DNA from: Terriglobus sp. RCC_193
GTDB taxonomy: Bacteria; Acidobacteriota; Terriglobia; Terriglobales; Acidobacteriaceae
Direction of reading: 5' to 3'
DNA: 64,000 nt
Assembly (NCBI RefSeq): GCF_041355105.1
Contig: NZ_JBFUPK010000002.1
Span: 1 to 64,000 of the forward strand
The number at the start of each line of letters is the position of its first letter. Position 1 is the first letter of the stretch. Both the position numbers and the translations under genes were made by a program. The notes under the pieces are model-generated. The model was not told the origin of the DNA. It saw only the letters and a program-made list of their open reading frames with translations, and searched no databases. Shown piece after piece: positions 30,709-44,530 of the stretch.

Positions 30709-32304
30709 ATGAAGATACTGACCGCTGCCGAGATGTCTGCCGCAGACCGCACCACCGCCGAGCGTTTCGGTGTCCCCTTTGGCGAACTGATGGAACACGC
30801 AGGAACTGCCGTGGCAAAATTCGCACGGCAGCAGTACCCAACAGCAAAGAACATCCTCATCCTGGCCGGAACAGGCAATAACGGCGGCGATGGATTGGTG
30901 GCAGCACGTGTCCTGCTGCAATCCGGCTGCAACGTGGAAGTGTTTCTTCTGGGAGATGTTGCGAAGCTGAAAGGCGATGCGGCTGCGGCCTACGAATCGC
31001 TGGATCGTTCGGTTGTTCGCATTCTTGCAGATAAGACCGCAATAAAGGAGGCCTTACCAAATGCGATTCGTGAAGCGGACGTTCTCCTGGATGCACTCGT
31101 CGGCACAGGCTTCACGCCACCGTTGCGAGGCCCCGCAGCCGTAGCGCGCGACATTGTTGCAGATACAACCATTCTCGTTATCGCTGTCGACCTGCCCAGC
31201 GGATGGGATGCAAATTTTACGGAGACATACGCCGAAGGAGCTTTCCGCGCGAATGCAGTCGTAACATTCACCGCCCCCAAGCTCGCACACGCATTCGGAC
31301 ACCTCACCGCGCCGAATGTCTTCGGCCCAGTCGTTATCGCACCCATTGGTTCTCCTGATGCAGCCATCGCAAGCGAGCAAAAGCTCACATGGACAGGCAC
31401 CGCGAAACATATCTTCGAATCGCCACGCCCTTTTGAATCCAACAAGGGTATGTACGGCCACGTACTGCTCATCGGCGGTGCAGCAGGCAAAGCAGGCGCA
31501 CCTTCCATGGCATCGCTGGCCGCGCTGCGTGCGGGTGCCGGACTGGTCACAGCAGCAGTGCCGCAGTCAATCCTGAATACCGTTGCGTTGATCACGCCGG
31601 AACTCATGACACATCCGCTCACGGAAGATGCGACCGGCTCCGTTGCGCTTGCGAACCTTGGCACCAAAGACCAATGGCTGAAGAAAATCTCCGTTCTTGC
31701 CATTGGCCCCGGCCTGGGCACAGAGGGGGAAGCATCCGAGTTTGTCCGCCGCCTGGTTCTTGAAACAGATATCCCATTCGTGCTCGACGCCGACGCGCTC
31801 AACGCATTCAAGGGCCAGACAGAAAAGCTGAAGGAAGCTTCACGTAACGGCACACGCACCATTGTTCTTACGCCACATCCCGGTGAGATGGGAACACTGC
31901 TTGGCATCACAGCAAAGCAAGTACAGGCAGACCGGCTGAACCTTGCACGCAGCTTCGCGCAGCAGCATGGCGTAACGCTGGTGCTGAAAGGTGCGCGCAC
32001 ACTTGTTGCACACCCTGATGGTTCGGTTGCTGTGAACACCACCGGCAATCCATCCATGGCAAAGGGCGGTTCCGGCGATATCCTCACTGGAATTATTGCT
32101 GCATGTCTTGCGCAAAAAACCCACCAGTCACGCGAAGCCATAGAAGCCGCCGTATATCTTCACGGCCTTGCAGGTGACTTCGCATCGCGCCAGATGGACG
32201 AGCACACAGTACTCGCAACAGATACCGTCGCTCATCTCAGCGGCGCCTTCCGCTATCGCACCTCAGACAACATAGGCGAATGGATCTGCGGTCTGCACGA
32301 TTGA
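30709..32304 (+). CDS. nnr: Bifunctional NAD(P)H-hydrate epimerase / ADP-dependent dehydratase
   Basis: Metabolite-repair enzyme of 531 residues from ATG 30709 (MKILTAAEMSAADR); an ATG at 30697 is also possible. The N-terminal YjeF_N epimerase domain (about 1-215) shows LAGTGNNGGDGLVAAR and AVDLPSGWDA. The C-terminal ribokinase-like dehydratase domain (about 235-525) has HVLLIGGAAGKAGAP, LDADALNAF, LTPHPGEMG and the catalytic NPSMAKGGSGDILTGII. It repairs hydrated NADH and NADPH, using ADP in most bacteria. The 3' end overlaps the longest possible frame of the following dipeptidase, but not its likely start. Confidence 0.94.
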   Translation: MKILTAAEMSAADRTTAERFGVPFGELMEHAGTAVAKFARQQYPTAKNILILAGTGNNGGDGLVAARVLLQSGCNVEVFLLGDVAKLKGDAAAAYESLDRSVVRILADKTAIKEALPNAIREADVLLDALVGTGFTPPLRGPAAVARDIVADTTILVIAVDLPSGWDANFTETYAEGAFRANAVVTFTAPKLAHAFGHLTAPNVFGPVVIAPIGSPDAAIASEQKLTWTGTAKHIFESPRPFESNKGMYGHVLLIGGAAGKAGAPSMASLAALRAGAGLVTAAVPQSILNTVALITPELMTHPLTEDATGSVALANLGTKDQWLKKISVLAIGPGLGTEGEASEFVRRLVLETDIPFVLDADALNAFKGQTEKLKEASRNGTRTIVLTPHPGEMGTLLGITAKQVQADRLNLARSFAQQHGVTLVLKGARTLVAHPDGSVAVNTTGNPSMAKGGSGDILTGIIAACLAQKTHQSREAIEAAVYLHGLAGDFASRQMDEHTVLATDTVAHLSGAFRYRTSDNIGEWICGLHD

Positions 32305-32336
32305 TTCTGCAACCATCTCATGCAAACATCAACCTC

Positions 32337-33053
32337 ATGAAGCGAGTTCTTCATTTCTTCTGCGGCGCGGTTCTTGCATGCACCATGCTGCGTGCACAGG
32401 TGCCTTCCTTCCGCATCACGCCGCTGCATCCCGTGGAGGAGCTTCGCGCAGAGGCGCTTCAGGCACAGCCACCCAAAGAAGCCGGAGACTTCCGCACACC
32501 GGATCTGGTGGAACTCATCACACTTGATCCCACCATCAAGCTCGACATCCGTTATGCGAGTACCAACAACTTCCTTGGCACGCCAGTCTATACACAGGCA
32601 CGCGCCTTCCTGCAACGCCCTGCTGCTGAAGCGTTAGCACGCGCCAGCAATGCACTGCGTCCGCTTGGTTACGGCCTCATCATTCATGATGGATACCGTC
32701 CGTGGTACGTGACAAAAATCTTCTGGGACGCCACTCCGAATCATCAAAAGATGTTCGTCGCCGATCCGAAAGCCGGATCGAAACACAATCGTGGATGCGC
32801 TGTGGATCTGTCTCTATACGATCTGAAGACAGGCGAAGAAGTCACCATGCCCAGCGGCTACGACGAGATGACGGAGCGCGCCTACGCAGATTACTCTGGT
32901 GGCTCTGCGGAAGAACGCCAGTTACGCAGTATCCTTCGCCACGCCATGACAAAAGAAGGCTTCGAGATAAACCCCACCGAATGGTGGCACTTCGATTACC
33001 GCGACTGGAAGCAGTACCCCATCCTGAATGTTCCCTTCGAAAACATTCGATAG
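32337..33053 (+). CDS. ddpX: Exported D-alanyl-D-alanine dipeptidase (VanX/DdpX, M15D)
   Basis: Zinc dipeptidase of 238 residues from ATG 32337, with a signal peptide ending near TMLRAQ. The VanX landmarks are present: IRYASTNNFLG, the stabilising Arg in DGYRPWYV (Arg121), zinc ligands His150 and Asp157 in SKHNRGCAVDLSL, and EWWHFDY with Glu215 and His218. It hydrolyses D-Ala-D-Ala. With an export signal it probably recycles peptidoglycan dipeptide and does not confer vancomycin resistance; no vanH/vanA neighbours are present. It starts 32 bases after nnr. Confidence 0.9.
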   Translation: MKRVLHFFCGAVLACTMLRAQVPSFRITPLHPVEELRAEALQAQPPKEAGDFRTPDLVELITLDPTIKLDIRYASTNNFLGTPVYTQARAFLQRPAAEALARASNALRPLGYGLIIHDGYRPWYVTKIFWDATPNHQKMFVADPKAGSKHNRGCAVDLSLYDLKTGEEVTMPSGYDEMTERAYADYSGGSAEERQLRSILRHAMTKEGFEINPTEWWHFDYRDWKQYPILNVPFENIR

Positions 33054-33062
33054 GAAACCTAC

Positions 33063-34232
33063 CTAACGGTTATCAATCTCCGACAGTCGTCTCGCCATCG
33101 CGTGTCCCACAGCAGGCACATGTCCGAACACCCCCAGCATAGTCTCGCGAAGCAGGTGTGTCAGTGGGTTCGCGGACAGCGCCAACTTCGTGATCTTGTC
33201 CGTAGTGTTCACAACCGAATGCGCAATCTTCAGACGCTTTTGTTCCCACGCAGCTAGTTCCGATTCATCCCCATTGCGAATCGCTACGACCAGCGCGCTG
33301 GCAAGCGACACCGCATCCTGCACGCCTGTGTTCATTCCCTGCCCACCTGCAGGCGAATGCACGTGCGCCGCATCGCCAGCGATGAGCACACGCCCCTGCC
33401 GCAGTTTGCTCGCCACACGATGATGAATGTGGAATCGCGAAGACCAAACCACTTGATGCACCTTCGCGCCGGGAACGGTGCGTGCATCCAGAATCCGCTG
33501 GCAATCCTCTACCGCAGGATTTTGTGGCGGATTTTCCTGCGTGGCAATGATGCGCCAGATGTTGTTCGGCAGCGGAGCAACCAGTGTGATGCTTTGGTCC
33601 CCCAGGAATAACTCCAGCGTGTTCGCCGCTGCGTGCGAGGAAAGTGGCCAGTCCATCTTCACATCCGCCAGCACGAACGACTCCTCATAGTCGCCACCGG
33701 TAAAGGCGATGCCCGCCGCCTGGCGCACCGTGCTGCGCATCCCGTCGCAACCCACCACCCAGCGCCCGCATAGTTCCTGCACAAGCGTTCCTGCAGCGGT
33801 ATACGTTGTCGTGACGCAATCCGGTGTCTGCGTCAGAGACGTAACCTCAATGGGGCGGAAAATGGATCCACCCAATGCGCGCAGCTTCGTCGCCAGAATT
33901 TCTTCCGTCAGGTTCTGCGGTAGCGCCAATGCAAATGGATACTTCGTTGGCAGTTCATCAAACGCGATCGTTGCTTTAATAGCGCCGCCTGTTTCTCGCA
34001 GGTGCCCCGCGCGCAATGGAATGCCTCGCGCGACCATTGTGTCGCTGATGCCAAGTGGCTCCAGCACCTCCAGCGTTCGCGCGTGAACAACGGTCGCACG
34101 TGACGTATTCGCGCCTTCCACCAGCCGATCAAACAACATCGCCCCAATGCCGAGACGTCGCAACTCTGCAGCCAGCGACAGTCCCGTTGGTCCCGCGCCA
34201 ACTATGATCACGTCTTCCATGCGTGTCGCCAT
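33063..34232 (-). CDS. FAD-dependent monooxygenase (aromatic hydroxylase type)
   Basis: Flavoprotein of about 389 residues from ATG 34232; ATG 34220 is an alternative. The FAD Rossmann motif is DVIIVGAGPTGLSLAAELRR. The second FAD motif is RQGRVLIAGDAAHVHSPAGG, with the following GQGMNTGVQDA, as in PheA/TfdB and PobA-like group A hydroxylases. It would hydroxylate an aromatic or polyketide-like substrate with NAD(P)H and oxygen. The substrate is unknown. It is shorter than phenol hydroxylases, lacking their C-terminal thioredoxin-like domain. No pathway neighbours. Confidence 0.87.
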   Translation of the reverse strand: MATRMEDVIIVGAGPTGLSLAAELRRLGIGAMLFDRLVEGANTSRATVVHARTLEVLEPLGISDTMVARGIPLRAGHLRETGGAIKATIAFDELPTKYPFALALPQNLTEEILATKLRALGGSIFRPIEVTSLTQTPDCVTTTYTAAGTLVQELCGRWVVGCDGMRSTVRQAAGIAFTGGDYEESFVLADVKMDWPLSSHAAANTLELFLGDQSITLVAPLPNNIWRIIATQENPPQNPAVEDCQRILDARTVPGAKVHQVVWSSRFHIHHRVASKLRQGRVLIAGDAAHVHSPAGGQGMNTGVQDAVSLASALVVAIRNGDESELAAWEQKRLKIAHSVVNTTDKITKLALSANPLTHLLRETMLGVFGHVPAVGHAMARRLSEIDNR

Positions 34233-34265
34233 ACTTCCCGGGTCCCTTCGCACATTTCACAGTAC

Positions 34266-34279
34266 GGTCACATGACCGG
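34266..34279. promoter_or_regulatory. Inverted repeat CGGTCA-CA-TGACCG
   Basis: A 6-2-6 dyad lies 33 bases upstream of the monooxygenase start, in the divergent region shared with the next gene. It could be an operator. No regulator gene is adjacent. Confidence 0.35.
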
Positions 34280-34401
34280 ATTTTCGTCACGATCTTTATA
34301 GAACGGATGCGTTTACGGAACGTTCGGATAGCTCACAAAACCAGGTACGACGCCAGAATGCGCGACAACCCACCCGCTAACAGAATTCATCCCAATTGCT
34401 G

Positions 34402-34923
34402 ATGCGAATTATTATGCATAGTGCGTTCCTGCTGTTTTTTGCATGCAGCCTGCCAGCGCAGAGCAGCCCTCTCGCTTCGGCTCCGCCTGCGCAGGATACG
34501 CTCTCCATCCTGGGAAGCAACGGAACTGCAAGCAGCGGCGCTTCCCTTCCCATTGCGACAATGCGCAATAACCTGGGCGTCGCCGCGGGAACCCCCATTG
34601 AGGTTCATCTGGATCAGGCTGTGGACAGCGCACATGCGGCCAACGGCCAGAGATTGCACGGGAAATTGGTCAAGGCTATCGGCAACGCTCCAGCAGGAAG
34701 CCCCGTCGAGCTTACGGTGGTCGCTGTTGCTGCGGCCGGGCAGATGTCCAGCGCCGGCGAACTAAGTCTTCAGATTGTCCGCATGAACGGCCAGGATGAG
34801 TTGAGCGAGGTCATTACCGTACAAGGCAAACAGGGTCTGCGGCTGACAGCCGATGCTGCCCCTGCAAAGGGCACAGAGGCGACCGTCGTCCCCCAGCAAA
34901 CCCTGATTTTTCCTGCCTACTAA
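34402..34923 (+). CDS. Secreted unknown protein, 173 residues
   Basis: ATG 34402 (or 34414) begins a signal peptide, MHSAFLLFFACSLPAQ. The mature part suggests a beta-sandwich: TPIEVHLDQAVDSAHAANGQ, LHGKLVKAIGNAPAGSPVEL, LSEVITVQGKQGLRLT. Its pattern (a promise of dual-faced beta strands with G-x-P-V-E-L-x-V) is seen in secreted acidobacterial proteins, but no family is named with confidence. Ends 14 bases before the convergent peroxiredoxin gene. Confidence 0.6.
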   Translation: MRIIMHSAFLLFFACSLPAQSSPLASAPPAQDTLSILGSNGTASSGASLPIATMRNNLGVAAGTPIEVHLDQAVDSAHAANGQRLHGKLVKAIGNAPAGSPVELTVVAVAAAGQMSSAGELSLQIVRMNGQDELSEVITVQGKQGLRLTADAAPAKGTEATVVPQQTLIFPAY

Positions 34924-34937
34924 GCCGTCGCGTGCAG

Positions 34938-35393
34938 CTAGGCCTTCCGAATAGCCTCCAGCATCTCTGCTGCATGCCCTTCCGGCTTCACCTTGCGAAA
35001 TTCGGCTGCAAGTTTACCCTCGCGATCAAACAGAAACGTGGATCGCTCAATCTTGATCACTGGCTTGCCATACATGGTGGCATCGCGAACCACATCAAAC
35101 TGCTTGGCCACAGCCAGTTCCGGGTCCGCCAGCAGCGTATAGGGCAGCGAAAACTTTGTGGCAAATTTCTTCTGCTTCCCCTCCGTATCGCGTGAAATCC
35201 CCAGCAACACCGCGCCTGCGGATTTTAGCTTGCCGTAGATATCGCGAAACTCACAGGCTTCCACGGTGCAGCCCGGCGTGTCGGCACGCGGGTAGAAAAA
35301 CAGCACCACGGGCGATCCGCGAAACTGTGAAAGAGAGACGCTGTTGCCATCCTGATCCCGAAGCGTAAAGTCTACGATGTCGCCAATCTTCAT
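34938..35393 (-). CDS. bcp: Thioredoxin-dependent peroxiredoxin (BCP/PrxQ)
   Basis: 151 residues from ATG 35393 (MKIGDIVDFTLRDQDG). The long upstream open frame has no similarity. The peroxidatic Cys is in the FYPRADTPGCTVEACEF segment (PGCT), and the resolving Cys lies five residues later (EAC), the BCP/PrxQ pattern. It reduces H2O2 and alkyl hydroperoxides using thioredoxin. It is a stand-alone gene divergent from the next. Confidence 0.93.
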   Translation of the reverse strand: MKIGDIVDFTLRDQDGNSVSLSQFRGSPVVLFFYPRADTPGCTVEACEFRDIYGKLKSAGAVLLGISRDTEGKQKKFATKFSLPYTLLADPELAVAKQFDVVRDATMYGKPVIKIERSTFLFDREGKLAAEFRKVKPEGHAAEMLEAIRKA

Positions 35394-35451
35394 AGTTCCT
35401 AGCTTACGCCGCGTATGCTGTTGAGAACGTTTCACCGTCCAATGGAGTAGT

Positions 35452-37143
35452 ATGCGCGCCCGTTCGTCCGCCCTCCGATGGCTTTCTGCCGCAACCGTGT
35501 TGTGCTCCCTGCCCGTGGCGGCGGTAGCGCAAATGCACAAGGTTGCCAAACCGGATCAGGTCACCCGCGCCGTAGCCTTGTACGAATATGTTGGCGACGA
35601 CCCCATCAAGCCAAAGGCGGCCCGCCTCATCCCCGTGTCGCTTTTTATTGGCGGCCACTATGAAGACGCCGGTATTTATCTGGCGCGCCCTGTTCCCTTT
35701 GCCCTGGAATCCGGCATCCGCTACGACCTACAAAAGAGTGGCATACAACAAAATGTGTTCGACCTGATCGCCTCGCGTAATTTTGCCGGAAGCGCCATCG
35801 CCGCGAACATCCCCTTTGATGACGGCTGGTTCGGTTACGGCCATGTCTCTGTTCCAAAGGCGCCCAAGGCTGGCCGCATCCGCCCCAACTGCGGTAATGC
35901 CCACGTCGTACAGGAAGCTACCAAGGACGATAGCAAGCCCCACTTCGGGTCCAAACCACCTGCCGCCGACCCCAAAGCCGCCGCGGCCGCGATTCCCGAG
36001 GAATGCCGCGAAGAGGACACGCCCGCAAAGGTATCCCTGGACGATTACGGTTCTGGCAAGAAAGACAAGGACGCCGTCGATCCGGAGCGCCCCACGCTGC
36101 ATCGTTCGCCGGAATCCTCTGCGCACAACACGGGAGATCAGGGCAAGCCGAACAAGAAGGATTCCAAGAAGCCACCCGAGGCAACCGTTACGCAGAACAA
36201 TTCCCCTGCCGACGACCCCGATCGTCCCACCATCCGTCATCGTACCGTCGATGAAGATGATCCGAATACGCTGCCGCCAGATCCCATGGAACTGGCCAGC
36301 CGCAGCACCGCAAAAGCCGCCGACACACGCGCAGCCGGGCCCACCGACGTCCGCTCCTCGGCGAATGAAACCGTGGCAGAAGGTGCCACCATATCCGGTG
36401 GAGACACCATGTCCGGTGGCCCTGTCCTGCGCCGTGGCGCTCTCACCACAGCAAAGGACGATACTCAGGCGGTCGTAAAAGTGAAAGCCCCGACAGCTTC
36501 CACGCTCTCGACACCTCTGGAATCGATCATTGCGGTAAGCGATGCGAAAGACCGCCCACAACACGACTTCACCTACAAATTCAGCAGCAACACAGAACGC
36601 GCGGCGGCGCTCAGTGCCCTGGAAGACCTGGCCAAAGCGGTCGTGCTGAACCCAGCACTCGCAACCGATGCTTTAGAGACGACTACAACTCCTAAGCCCT
36701 CAGCCAGGCCAGCGAAAACCGGCAAGGTATCCACTGGCCGCAGCCACAGTGCAAAAAACGCTAAGACGGCCCCGCCTGCGCCTTCCGTCTCATTCGCAGA
36801 CGAACAGATGCACGCCTACCAGCTCTATTTCAGCGCGCCCGTCAGCTATACCTTCTTCGCCCGCATTCCAGCCACGGACGAACACCCAGAGCGTTTTGTC
36901 ACCGTCGTCGCGAACACCGACCCGGACGGCTCACTCCATCCGGCCATGCGAAGCGTTACCGACAACCTTCATCTCGACCGCATCCCGCGTTACCGCCCCA
37001 TTGACGTAGTCGACGCCGATGCAACCAACCGCGCCGAAATCCTCATGGAACTTCGTCACGGCAGCTCACGACAATTCGCTCTCTATCGTCTCCTTGGAAA
37101 CAAGACAGACCAGGTTTTCATCAGCGGAACCACCGTCCTATAA
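35452..37143 (+). CDS. Secreted protein with long disordered middle, unknown function
   Basis: 563 residues, ATG 35452, signal peptide ending near VAAVAQ. An N-terminal domain (about 30-140) with VTRAVALYEYVGDDP and HYEDAGIYLARPVPFALESG, and a C-terminal domain (about 440-560) with QLYFSAPVSYTFFARIPATD, are separated by a 280-residue Asp/Lys/Pro-rich region. That region repeats an acidic motif: VDPERPTLHR, DDPDRPTIRHR, DEDDPNTLPPDP. The domains may be one fold split by the insertion. No family recognised. Confidence 0.65.
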   Translation: MRARSSALRWLSAATVLCSLPVAAVAQMHKVAKPDQVTRAVALYEYVGDDPIKPKAARLIPVSLFIGGHYEDAGIYLARPVPFALESGIRYDLQKSGIQQNVFDLIASRNFAGSAIAANIPFDDGWFGYGHVSVPKAPKAGRIRPNCGNAHVVQEATKDDSKPHFGSKPPAADPKAAAAAIPEECREEDTPAKVSLDDYGSGKKDKDAVDPERPTLHRSPESSAHNTGDQGKPNKKDSKKPPEATVTQNNSPADDPDRPTIRHRTVDEDDPNTLPPDPMELASRSTAKAADTRAAGPTDVRSSANETVAEGATISGGDTMSGGPVLRRGALTTAKDDTQAVVKVKAPTASTLSTPLESIIAVSDAKDRPQHDFTYKFSSNTERAAALSALEDLAKAVVLNPALATDALETTTTPKPSARPAKTGKVSTGRSHSAKNAKTAPPAPSVSFADEQMHAYQLYFSAPVSYTFFARIPATDEHPERFVTVVANTDPDGSLHPAMRSVTDNLHLDRIPRYRPIDVVDADATNRAEILMELRHGSSRQFALYRLLGNKTDQVFISGTTVL

Positions 37144-37259
37144 GCAACAGGCCCGTTCCAGATACAAGAACGCATCAAGGTGCCTGCCCAACCGCGCCGA
37201 AGGTCAAGATCAACACCAGAGACCTTGCTGACTCCCGGACTCGCTGTTTCAATAAACGA

Positions 37260-37940
37260 ATGTCTACCGGAGATCTATTCGCGTCAACCCAGCCCTCGTC
37301 CCCCCGCAATACTTCAGCCATTACTCTCTTGGCCCATTGCGATGGTGGAGCACGAGGCAATCCCGGCCCTGCCGGCTATGGCGCGGTTATCGCGAAAGAA
37401 GATGGCGTTGTCCTCGCAGAACTAAGCGAATTCCTGGGCTTCAAAACAAACAACTTTGCCGAATACAGCGGCCTGCTCGGTGTCCTCCAGTGGGTTTTGG
37501 ATAACGGCTACACGCGTGTAAAAGTCGTGAGCGATAGCGAATTGATGGTGAAACAGATCCAGGGCAAGTACAAGGTCAACAGTCCCGATCTACGACCGCT
37601 CTTCGAAGAAGCCAGGCGACGGATTGCCCGCCTGGAACTCTTCAACATCTCGCACGCCCTGCGCCACAAAAACAAAACCGCGGACCGCCTCGCCAATGAG
37701 GCCATGGATCGTGGCATGGGTAAGGCATCCCCCGCGACCAAAGCGACACCGTATCCGCAGACATCTTCTGCGCCTCCGGCACCGCGACAGCTTGATCCTG
37801 CAGCCAGACGCACTGAACCAGCCGCAGTCAATCCTCCTCCAGGTGAAATGCTGCGAGGGTTCGTCCGCGACGGCGCGATTCATTTACTGGGTGGAAAGTC
37901 ACTACCGGACGGCGTGTTTGTGAAGATCATCCGCGAATAG
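37260..37940 (+). CDS. rnhA: Ribonuclease H family protein with C-terminal extension
   Basis: 226 residues. The RNase HI fold spans about 20-155 with the four carboxylates Asp28 (HCDGGARGNPGPAGYG), Glu68 (NNFAEYSGLL), Asp92 (VVSDSELMVKQIQGKY) and Asp142 (KTADRLANEAMD). It belongs to the reverse-transcriptase-like RNase HI group and should cut RNA in RNA-DNA hybrids. The last 75 residues are Pro/Ala rich and end in LRGFVRDGAIHLLGG, an extra short domain not in E. coli RnhA. ATG 37260 has no strong ribosome-binding site. Confidence 0.88.
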   Translation: MSTGDLFASTQPSSPRNTSAITLLAHCDGGARGNPGPAGYGAVIAKEDGVVLAELSEFLGFKTNNFAEYSGLLGVLQWVLDNGYTRVKVVSDSELMVKQIQGKYKVNSPDLRPLFEEARRRIARLELFNISHALRHKNKTADRLANEAMDRGMGKASPATKATPYPQTSSAPPAPRQLDPAARRTEPAAVNPPPGEMLRGFVRDGAIHLLGGKSLPDGVFVKIIRE

Positions 37941-38002
37941 CGAAAGCACGTGTCCTTCAAACTATCTCTGAATTCATGGGATGGATTGCAGACTTACATA
38001 AA

Positions 38003-38033
38003 AGCGCCGCCCGGTTGGATGACGGGCGGCGCT
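38003..38033 (+). terminator. Hairpin after rnhA
   Basis: The stem AGCGCCGCCCG (38003-38013) pairs with CGGGCGGCGCT (38023-38033), loop of nine bases. No T-run follows. It is 62 bases after rnhA. Confidence 0.6.
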
Positions 38034-38156
38034 GCCATATGGAACGAATCAACCGATACATTAACACCCAGAGGTGTCCAGACAATCTCCGAAGCGGATT
38101 GCTCAAGACGGTGATCGAGAAGTTAGGAACGAACCTCTATAAAAGAAGGCAGACGC

Positions 38157-38186
38157 AAAAAAGCCCACTCCGAAGAGTGGGCTTTT
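38157..38186 (-). terminator. Terminator of the rRNA operon
   Basis: On the minus strand the stem GAGTGGGC/GCCCACTC with loop TTCG is followed by six T (complement of 38157-38162). It lies just after the 5S gene, as expected for the operon end. Confidence 0.9.
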
Positions 38187-38195
38187 CGATGTAAT

Positions 38196-38312
<117 letters not shown>

Positions 38313-38454
38313 AATTGTCGAAACTCGCATGTGCGAGGTTTCACGACTGAATAGATTGAGTAGACGATATACCAAATTTTGGATTTGTCTTAATAACTAC
38401 TTGGCTTGCGTTGAATTATCTCTTGGATCGCAGAGTTTCTGCGCAGAGTAAATT

Positions 38455-41408
<2,954 letters not shown>

Positions 41409-41683
41409 AATTTACTCGCACGCAGATTACTCTGCGGCGAGTGTCCATTTATATTCGCCTTGTTACTTATCCTAAAGACACATCAACACTAAATCGTCAT
41501 GTCTTGCAGAGACTACCTGCAAGCTGACGGCTCAGCCTTGTAGTTATGTTTACCCAATCTATTCAGTTGTCAAACATCACACACGCTTTGCGTGCTGCAC
41601 CCTGGGGTGCTGGACGAAACTCTGTCCAAGGCTCAGACTATAAAGTCTCAACCTCATCCAGATATTTATCTTTTCGAGAGTAT

Positions 41684-41759
41684 TGGTGGAGCTGACCGGG
41701 ATCGAACCGATGACATCCTGCTTGCAAAGCAGGCGCTCTCCCAACTGAGCTACAGCCCC
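41684..41759 (-). tRNA. tRNA-Ala (anticodon TGC)
   Basis: 76 nt including an encoded CCA end. The acceptor begins GGGGCTG and pairs with CAGCTCC; the D-loop is AGCTCAGTTGGGAGAGC, the anticodon loop TTTGCAA and the T-loop GGTTCGATCCC. It sits in the 16S-23S spacer. Confidence 0.96.
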
Positions 41760-41811
41760 ATTCGCACCAACTTGATTAGAGTATCTCCGTCAAGGAGGCT
41801 CGTCAAGAGGA

Positions 41812-41888
41812 TGGTGGGCCTGGGTAGATTCGAACTACCGACCTCACCCTTATCAGGGGTGCGCTCTAGCCAACTGAGCTACAGGCCC
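41812..41888 (-). tRNA. tRNA-Ile (anticodon GAT)
   Basis: 77 nt with encoded CCA. The acceptor GGGCCTG pairs with CAGGCCC, D-arm AGCTCAGTTGGCTAGAGC, anticodon loop CTGATAA and T-loop GTTCGAATC. It is the first tRNA of the spacer. Confidence 0.96.
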
Positions 41889-42176
41889 AGGTCAGAGGTT
41901 TGCACCTGATAGCGCAGTCGCTATCAAGTGCAGCCCCTATTTCCCTTGAGCTCCCTGCCGAAGCAGTTGGCTCTCGAAAGATTTTCGAGGACACAGTTGA
42001 ACGTGCGGATCGACTAAGTCGACCGTTGACCATCGTGCAGATAGTCATTAACCAAAGAGAGGCTTAGTTCAGACTCTTACCAAGCCGAAGCTCAGTAAGG
42101 TGTCCGGCCCAGAAGAAACTCACTCAAGGTGCTCGCGATACGCGAGACGTTTCTTCTTTCCGGATCGGTTTCTCTT

Positions 42177-43682
<1,506 letters not shown>

Positions 43683-44461
43683 TACTGGTTGGCTGCGCTA
43701 CAGGACGGAGGTCCGTAGCTGTCAGCCGCCTCGCAGCGCTCGAAAAGGCTGCGAGGATAAAACTAGTGAGATGACTAAACCGTAAGGTTTAATGATTCTC
43801 ACGACTGGCACGTTCAACCATGTTGTCAAAGATCCTGGTCAGATCAGGCCTAAGCCGTCTGCTTTGGATCAAGGACGCTGTCAGTCATCGACTCGACAGT
43901 TGTGTCCTCGAACTTGTATGAGCTGGTGTCTTATACGCTTTTCGCGTCCCGTCTACTCGCTCGCCGTATCCTTAACCGCCGGACCGCGTCGCTTTCGCTC
44001 TCGACTGCCTCGCTGCAACTTCTTAAGAGTACCGCGTTTTCGCTTGCTTGTCAACCCGCTCACCTCTATACTGTTAAGCTCGCCTGCTCGATCCTCTTGG
44101 TCGATGCTAGCCCCGCGGGCAACGATTACTTATCAGTATGGAGTCGGCGGCGACTTAGCATTACTTAGCGAAGACGCACTCTACGAAATATCGCGTAGAC
44201 ATTTACCGCTCACAAAATCTCAAAACATCTCAAGCGCAAATCGCGGACTTACGTCACAAACGTTTGGCTCGGGGCTTCAGCCCCTTCCAATCTTTTCGTA
44301 CAGTGCTTGGGTTTGTCGAATGGGCCGCCAGAACTTTCGCTCTTAGCTTGACCTCGCGTGACAAACGCTTGGACTGATTTGCTGCTCTTTCGAGACTTAC
44401 GCTGCAGGCTGCCTGTTATTCCGGCTACCCACTCGACCGCTTCATACTGACCGCTTGTCGA
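43683..44461 (-). other. rRNA leader region
   Basis: About 780 bases between the main promoters and the 16S gene contain no supported gene. Visible structures are a 9-bp hairpin (43729-43737 with 43748-43756), a palindrome TAAACC-GTAA-GGTTTA (43776-43791), a REP-like GGGGCT-TC-AGCCCC (44271-44284), and an additional internal promoter. The region is more AT-rich than the genes around it. Confidence 0.7.
44026..44054 (-). promoter_or_regulatory. Candidate internal rRNA promoter P3
   Basis: Minus strand: -35 TTGACA (complement of 44049-44054), 17-base spacer, -10 TACTCT (complement of 44026-44031). It is downstream of P1/P2 and lacks their palindromic spacer. The -10 is only a partial match. 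Confidence 0.45.
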
Positions 44462-44468
44462 CTTTTCT

Positions 44469-44497
44469 GTTATATCAAACCTTTCGGTTTGTGTCAA
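44469..44497 (-). promoter_or_regulatory. rRNA operon promoter P2 with palindromic spacer
   Basis: Minus strand: a perfect -35 TTGACA (44492-44497), a 17-base spacer, and -10 TATAAC (44469-44474). The spacer is CAAACC-GAAA-GGTTTG (44476-44491) plus one base, an inverted repeat. Confidence 0.75.
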
Positions 44498-44530
44498 CTA
44501 GCAGCGGTTCGCTTGCCGGTTGACTTTTCA

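Noticed and set aside
32280-32336. Longer start for the D-Ala-D-Ala dipeptidase overlapping nnr
   Set aside because: The extension before ATG 32337 hides the signal peptide inside the protein and lies partly in the nnr coding region.
34266-34279. Strong claim of a specific regulator site upstream of the monooxygenase
   Set aside because: Only a 6-bp half-site dyad is seen, once, with no regulator gene next to it; kept as a low-confidence feature only.
44271-44284. rRNA leader terminator
   Set aside because: The GGGGCT-TC-AGCCCC stem is only 6 bp with no T-run and matches the REP-type palindromes; it would not terminate rRNA transcription.
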